NCBI GenBank assembly: GCA_963920705.1
Contig: OY987231.1
Span: 5,263,424 to 5,327,423 of the forward strand
Source: Odiellus spinosus
Lineage: Eukaryota; Arthropoda; Arachnida; Opiliones; Phalangiidae
DNA length: 64,000 nucleotides
Direction of reading: 5' to 3'
Below are positions 57,669 through 64,000 of the stretch, piece after piece. The notes under the pieces were generated by a model. It had not been told where the DNA came from. It saw only the letters and a program-made list of their open reading frames with translations, and ran no database searches. Made by a program: the position numbers and the translations under genes. Positions within the stretch are counted from its first letter, which is position 1; the number at the start of each line of letters is the position of its first letter.

Positions 57669-58351
57669 AGGCGAGGAATGATTCCATATTTCTTCGGGCC
57701 CTGTTCCGACTTGTTCCTATGCGCTCCATAAATAATCGCGTACGTCTAAGCTTTCGGAATGCAGTCCGGAGTAGTAGAAAGAGAAAAATGGCATATTTAA
57801 ATCCAGGGTACACCAGTTAATAAAAATCATCAATTGTTTTTTATTAATATTAAAACTTTCGTGACACCAAACTCTAAATCTTAGATAAATGTCGTTATGC
57901 ACGCATTTGCGGGAAGCTTGAACAAACACTGCGGCACGCAGTCACTGACATATCGATAATGTCGACCGATTCATTCATTATTATATAGAAGATTAATGGG
58001 TCATTTCTGGAGTTTTTCATCGCTCGCGGTTCCCTCGCACGCGATACCAATCAATAGAAAACGAGAAAGCAATAATCTCCGGCCGCTATGATAGGTCGGA
58101 GGGGGCCCAAATAAAAGAAGAGATTACGACCAAAATGTATACCAAATCCTTAAACTATATAAGGATAAGGTAAGGAAACCCGCGGCATCGAACAGACTTT
58201 GGGAAACGGGCGCGTGTGTACTCATTAAAAAGAAAATATCGCTGTATCGCGTACTTCTATAGCTGCCAGATCTATACGCTATACTTTTCCAAGCCTCTAG
58301 GCTTAATATCTACCTTAACAAGAGGGGGAATAGTCCAGAATATTTATAAAA
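57669..58351. other. Nothing recognised
   Basis: Unassigned. Confidence 0.45.
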
Positions 58352-59939
58352 AATTGTGCATTTTGGGTTAAAAACATGAAAATTTGCAGAGATGTAGTTA
58401 AACATATTTAAAGACAGATGAGATGTGGAGGCATTTGATATTCCCCGTGTGAGAATAGTTATAAGCCATTTAAACGCTTGAAAAAGTGAAAAGTCGTTTT
58501 TGTGGGTGACCCCCCGTTAAAATACGAGGGCGCCGTGCTGTTTCTCTACCGCGACTCTGGGAGAAGAGAGGCACTTGTTTTGGGGGTCTTCACTTCAGCC
58601 GGTTTCTGAATCGCGTTCTTTGAAATGGGAAAAAAACTAATATTTCGAATGGGGAATTTATCGCTATACCTCTTAATTTAATACTAATTAGTGACTAACC
58701 CTGGCATTGGGTAATAAAACAACAAAAATCACGCACAATGTTGATTCAGGACTTATTATATTTGGCGGCTTACTAAAGTATTTCGCGTCGCTTTAGGTTA
58801 GATCGTGATACACTAAAATAACGTCAACACTAAAACATCAAAATGTTTGATAATTTATTGCTCCGTGCCAGAAGCAAAGTCAAGGCATTTCAATTTTTTA
58901 TTTTTATTTATTTATTTATTTATTTATTTTATTTATTTTAATTATAAAGAAATAAAGCGAGGGATCGCGGGCCTTGTTAGGGTTTTCACTCTTGGCTTTT
59001 AACAAAGGGTGTTTTAAGAAATAAGGGCTTCAAAGATGTAAAATCCTTCGTTACATTTTAAATATTTATATACATAACTTTAAATAATATACTAACCCTG
59101 TAAATAATATACTAACCCTGTAAATAATATACTAACCCTTTAAAATGTAACACTTCAAAATTATTGCCAAGAATGTTTAGTTTGGCAATCAAGAATAAAA
59201 AATCCAAACTAGGCATAGTATGGGGTCAAAATTCAATTGTAATGTTCCCAACGCCTCCTCCATCCACATTGTTGCAAGTGTTGTCACACCCGTTTGCCTT
59301 GAACTAATATCCCTTAAACTCAAAACTTGCTAACGTGGGGCTCTAGTCTGTAGAAGCAAAGGCAGGAGCGATGATTCCCTAAATCTCAACTTGCCAACGT
59401 TGGGCTCTAGTCAGTAGAAGGAAAGGCAGGGCCGATGATTCCCTAAAACTCAAAACTTGCCAATAATTATGTTTTGAACTAAACCAATTAATACTCACTA
59501 ACAATAAATAAATCTAAAACGAATAAATCTGAGTCAACTTAAAACACTGTAAACTAAACGACCTAATTGGGAAATATAAATGATTATTTTGTTTCACTAA
59601 TTAGTATTAAATTAAGAGGTATAGCGAAAAATCCCCCATTCGAAATATTAGTTTTTTTTTTCCATTTCAAAGAACGCGATTCAGAAACCGGCTTAAGTGA
59701 AGACCCCCAAAACAAGTGCCTCTCTTCTCCCAGAGTCGCGGTAGAGAAACAGCACGGCGCCCTCGTATTTTAACGGGGGGGTCACCCAAAAAAACGACTT
59801 TTCACTTTTTCAAGCGTTTAAATGGCTTATAACTATTCTCACACGGGGAATATCAAATGCCTCCACATCTCATCTGTCTTTAAATATGTTTAACTACATC
59901 TCTGCAAATTTTCATGCTTTTAACCCAAAATGCACAATT
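58352..59939. mobile_element. Element Z, 1.6 kb with about 345-bp inverted arms
   Basis: Arms 58352-58693 and 59594-59939 begin AATTGTGCATTTTGGGTT and are nearly identical by eye. The 900-bp centre holds ATTT runs (58885-58940), a 21-bp triplicate (AATATACTAACCCTGTAAAT, 59080-59145) and a tandem pair of about 60 bp (59335-59460, GGGCTCTAGTC). No transposase frame and no clear target duplication; superfamily unknown. Confidence 0.8.
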
Positions 59940-60188
59940 CCTTCAAAAACCTACAGTTATACTCCTGACTAGAAAAGAAACTAGTTCCGACAAATCGCTT
60001 TATCAGCGAAAAAAAAAAAAAAAAAAGAAAAAAAGAAAACACAACGCTGCCGGGAATCAAACAAGATGGCCTTCATCCTACTTATAGTTTAAGCTCTCGA
60101 TCATTCTTGAATTTTCAAATATAAAGTCAATTCGAGGAGTCGCGAATTCGTTGAACAATCGGAGTTCACCCCGATTACGTATAATGTA

Positions 60189-60648
60189 AGCTGCGTTCAT
60201 ACTAGGCCTTGGAATCGATTTAAACCGTTTCAAAACGTTTCGCTAGAGTTATGTGAACGGAAAACCTTTCCTCGAATCGATTTGATTCGATTTCTCGAAA
60301 CTGCTTCGGGAACCAGTTTCATACCGATAGATACGGATAGATAGCTACGTTCACACTTGACATTTTGGAATCGTTTTCAAACCGTTTTGAATTTTCAAAA
60401 CGTCTTTCCAAGAAATTAATTTTGTTTCTCGATCAAAGATCTACATGGGTGACCCCAAAATCTTATAATTTGACGTTTCCAAAACGGTTTCAAAGTCTGT
60501 AGTGTGAACACAGCGTATGAAGCTACAATAAATCGATTTATAGAGATAATGCGTGAACACGTGGAGACTGAAACGAATCCTGGCGATTTGAATATCGGTT
60601 TGATTTTACGATTGAAAACGATTAAGGAATGATAGTGTGACCGTAGCT
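60189..60648 (+). mobile_element. Family A MITE interrupted by B
   Basis: AGCTGCGTTCATACTAGGCC to ATAGTGTGACCGTAGCT. A family B element splits it in the CCGATAGATGAAGC segment. Confidence 0.85.
60343..60515 (+). mobile_element. Family B MITE inside A
   Basis: AGCTACGTTCACACTTGACA to GTAGTGTGAACACAGCG. The flanking trinucleotides GAT and TAT are a slightly decayed 3-bp duplication. Confidence 0.82.
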
Positions 60649-60659
60649 ATAGACAAACC

Positions 60660-60756
60660 GTGAACGCGTGACGCTTAAAACGATTCTTAGCGATTTGAAT
60701 ATCAGTTTTATTTTACCGTTTCAAATCGATTAAGAAATGCTAGTGTGACCGTAGCT
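60660..60756 (+). mobile_element. Family A right-end fragment
   Basis: GTGAACGCGTGACGCTTAAA to GCTAGTGTGACCGTAGCT, followed by TAA. Confidence 0.8.
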
Positions 60757-61540
60757 TAATGTTTAGTCAAGAATCCATTCAAATTCCATATAGAATATGG
60801 GAGCATAGCTTTAGCCTCTGGTACCATCCTCCCAAACTTTGTAACAAAAGTTCGTCTGCAATTTTCGCAACATTTGTACGCTTAGATCTTTTTTCGGCCG
60901 GCTCCATTTTTATTACCCAAAATATTATGTCAAGGTCGTTAGTGGCGCGTGTTAATAATAGATGACAGGAGCGATTTACTTGAAAAATCGATTCGAAGCA
61001 GACGAACTTTCGCTACAAAGTTTGGCAGGATGGATATAGAATCGCGGCCCTCCTATATTCTTATGGGACCTGAATGAATTCTTGGTTTAGTACAAACGCG
61101 GCTTCATTTATATGAAGGGACGAAAATCTGTTTGTTTCAAGCGCGATAGTCTCGAACGAACGAACCCAAAAGTGAAATGGCGAAACTAAAACGTAAGAGA
61201 TGAGAAGGAAAATCTTTCCCTATATATAAGAAATCGGATAAATTGAGCCGAAGTAAACAAAGTTAACGAGAAATTGACCATTGGTGTGGAATTTTGTCGA
61301 AAAAAATCCGCCCCCTCGTAAAATATCAATGAAGCGATCTTTGTATGACAGTCACGTTTTCAATTTCTCAAATTCTTCTTTTCCCGCCGTCCACTATTTT
61401 CGCAAACGGGAAGCGAAATTCCAATTTGGGAATTAAGGTTTTTACGTCGAATAAGCTAAACCAATCACGCGGAACCTCCTAAAGGACAAGGCTCGTTTAA
61501 ATCATCAATTTTGAAGACAAGAGGCGAGGCTACTCTAAAA
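60757..61540. other. Nothing recognised
   Basis: Unassigned; no supported gene. Confidence 0.45.
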
Positions 61541-62055
61541 TAGAACTCGGAATCGGATAATGAATAACTTAAAATATCCATTGAAAACTAGGCCTTTTTT
61601 TTCTCAGATATTTTAATTTCGGTTAAATTGTTTGCTAAAACAAAACCACAAATTATATAAACAGACGCGTATCAAATGGATACCAATTATTCGGAGATAA
61701 AATTTTAAGCTTGATTAATAAACGAATTACGCGTTTATTCAAACGGATAAAGCGAAGATAAAAATACGTTTCTCGAAATGCATGTAGAATGAAATATAAT
61801 AATTATATTTTAATCTAAATTGAAAAAAACAGCGACTAAATTACTACATTCTAGCTTCGAGATCCCAATTTGGTTTAAAATCCGCGAAGTAACTCGAGTT
61901 TCAAATTGTTCTTATCGGCGAATGAATAACTCCTATAACGTATCAATTTCGTATAACAATTGAGTACGAAAAAAAGGTTTGACTTATTCGGATACGTTAA
62001 CTTGAATTAGAAATGTAATTTTTCTTCACGAACGGATATAATTCACGATAAATTT
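61541..62055 (+). repeat. Dispersed repeat E, copy 3
   Basis: GGAATCGGATAATGAATAAC, ACAGACGCGTATCAAATG and TTCTTATCGGCGAATGAATA. The right end is more decayed than in the other copies. Confidence 0.8.
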
Positions 62056-62379
62056 TATTAGGCGATCACCTACCTATCAGCGAAACGCTACTAATTTAGG
62101 TGCGAAATTATTCAACCTGTAAAATTTTTATAATAAATTTTTAAACAGCATAAGTAATTTTAAGAAAAATATGTATATAGCGCAAATAACAAGTAACTCT
62201 AAACCGAGGAATTCGACACTCTTGATTTCGCTGTACACGTGAGTTCAGCTTTAACAGTGCATTAAGTTCGAACTCTTATGAACTCTGAGTTCAGCTTTGA
62301 TAGTGCAAAGAGTTATAAAATGTTGTACACCTGAGTTCGCGAGTGTCGGCCCCTCGCTCTAAACTAACCTAGCAACGAA

Positions 62380-62950
62380 TATTTTAATTTAAAATGAAGC
62401 TGTCACCATTTACTTGGAATGCCTATGGACGTTTTTAGTTTTATCATACTATTAAAACGCTATATTTAAAATTTTATACCTCTGTCGGTTGCTGAGGCGT
62501 TCATAAGAAAAATATAAAGGTCATGTTTTCCGATATATGAAGTATAGTTCATTTTTGCAACATAATCAACGATAATTTTTATAGGAAATGGATTAAAGGG
62601 AGAATGCAACCTAATAACAAGCGATTTTTATCAATTCATTATCGTTTAAATAGGTCTAATCAACCTATAAAAAGTTTACAAAACAAATAATCTAGAAATA
62701 TATCCACAAGACTTACAATAACGTTCGATTGGTCGCTAGATCTTATACGCGAGCAAATCAGGATCACTATGAATCCCGCTAAGCCTACTTTCCTTGTAAG
62801 TTTTAAATTTATTTCTAGTTTAATGTGTTCGCAATTTTTTTTTTTACACTAGTGGATTAGGCCTATTTAATCGATAAGGAAGCGATAAAAAAATCAAGTT
62901 GTTAGGTTGCATTCTCCCTTTTAAGTGCTTTTACGAAACTCAGAATTGGT
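62380..62950 (-). repeat. Dispersed repeat V, copy 2, split by a C element
   Basis: Inverse of 46005-46890 without element U. It is split at a TTAA by 62597-62920; the V sequence resumes as TTAAGTGCTTTTACGAAAC. Confidence 0.72.
62597..62920. mobile_element. Family C element in a TTAA of repeat V
   Basis: TTAA at 62593-62596 and 62921-62924. AGGGAGAATGCAACCTAA and inverse ends. Part of the left arm is deleted. Confidence 0.85.
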
Positions 62951-64000
62951 CAAGATCTTACAATAGTTTAAATAAAATATAATATCATTGGTTTGTTTTC
63001 GCGCGATTAGTATCAAATATTTTTTAAAATATAATTAAAAAAAATAAAAATACAATGCGTGTAAATTTAGATAGAAGCTACGTTCACACAATAGACATTA
63101 ACCGCGAGAAAGCAACCTTATCACCAGAAATAGATGAACCGAAATTATCAACGAGCTATTCCTCTAACGCCACAGGCAAGTTCTCCGTTTCCCCTCTCTT
63201 AGACGACAGTTGTAGCCCCCTCCCCCGCGGAATTTCGCCTAGCCGAGAAACGTTGAATGCGCCACCTGGCTTGGTTTGCAGCCGTCGCTACGTGGGGCGA
63301 TCAGTTTCCCAAGATCCTCCTCGGTATTTCATTGAGGCCGAGGAAGCCCATTCCCCCAGTGCTTACCCTCCCCATTCACTCCAAATAAAATGCATTTCCC
63401 AATCTAAGCTCTCGTTGATAATTTCGGTTTATCTATTTCTGTTATCACTGGTGTCAGAAATCGCGAGAATCAACTGTAGGCTCTGCAATGGCCACGTGAC
63501 CATAGCGCTATGACGTAGTATTGCGGGGATTGCACTAAAATATGTATGTTTACTATCGCTGTAATTTTTTCTATACTGCATATGTATATTTTAATCGCGA
63601 GCTAAGCTTAAATTTAATTTTAAAAACAATATTTCAATATGTAGACGTAAAATTATTCTAATTCCTATTTTCCGCTACGAATGTGATTTCGGCTCAAAGG
63701 ACTTTTCAAACGCTACACAGATGGCGCCGTATTCCGCGTTAAAATATTTATCGCTTCGTTTCGTCTTTAAGCCTCGGCACGCGCGAGACTAGGGTTCATT
63801 CTACAGCGGATATTTCACCACCTTGAATAGTTTTGGCAGCTGTTTCTACTTAGTCGTTGAGCGACCATTAGACTGCAGCCATCCCTATCTTTATATACGA
63901 ATTAAATTAGTATAGCCATTAAGCGACGCTCAATAACTCAAACCGTACTCGTTAATTCCCAGACGGACGAGTCCCGCGCGACATATATACGGGCTGCGGG
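62951..64000. other. No supported gene; B-end fragment
   Basis: AGCTACGTTCACACAATAGA at about 63076 is a B terminus without a partner. A 152-codon ATG frame (63055-63513) crosses it and is doubtful. Confidence 0.4.

Noticed and set aside
63055-63513. 152-codon ATG frame with a C-terminal hydrophobic segment
   Set aside because: Its start overlaps a family B transposon end, there is no family resemblance, and composition alone could give this length; not enough to call a gene.
1-64000. Retroviral, LTR or Polinton-type elements
   Set aside because: No reverse transcriptase, integrase, capsid, envelope or polymerase motif and no LTR pair was recognised; the long inverted arms at 58352-59939 enclose only non-coding repeats.

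Overview
The window looks like AT-rich nuclear DNA from an arthropod. The only clear protein genes encode secreted proteins built from six-cysteine chitin-binding domains of the CBM14/peritrophin-A type. They have short introns (about 60-78 bp), and TTAGG-like words of the insect telomere kind occur in one tandem repeat. No prokaryotic operon structure, rRNA, convincing tRNA or retroelement was recognised.

Genes, 13.7-18.95 kb, minus strand. The main gene (16240 down to 13793) starts with a signal-peptide exon and has ten exons, each coding for one CBM14 domain. Two exon types alternate strictly, and every intron is phase 1. One ab exon pair has just been copied: two adjacent 497-bp blocks differ at about one base by eye. 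One exon (14289-14461) has lost a base in an A run. Upstream lies a related gene or gene remnant: a second signal-peptide exon (18852-18930), a CBM14 exon (17742-17918) and a CBM14 exon whose frame is broken (16461-16629). A TTAA-flanked transposon sits in its last intron. Because every exon junction has the same phase, the upstream leader could also splice in frame into the downstream array.

The rest is a gene-poor repeat landscape. (1) Short DNA transposons with 3-bp, mostly TWA, target duplications and ends like AGCTACGTTCACACTAG (families A, B, T; PIF/Harbinger-like), repeatedly inserted into one another. (2) Several unrelated foldback families flanked by TTAA with ends starting AGGG or AGG (C, H, M, probably D; piggyBac/Kolobok-like target). 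(3) A family with perfect 7-bp target duplications (F), one with a 10-11 bp duplication (U, Mutator-like), TA-flanked candidates (K, L, Y, J) and a 1.6-kb element with about 345-bp inverted arms (Z). (4) Large tandem arrays with periods of 14, 24-25, 25, 27, 30, 30, 31 and about 55-75 bp, which produce the longest open frames in the window although none looks like a gene. (5) Unclassified dispersed repeats (E, N, P, Q, V, W).

No gene was recognised from 19 kb to the end. That stretch may be intergenic or a very large intron; the sequence alone does not decide this. All identities and copy counts were judged by eye.
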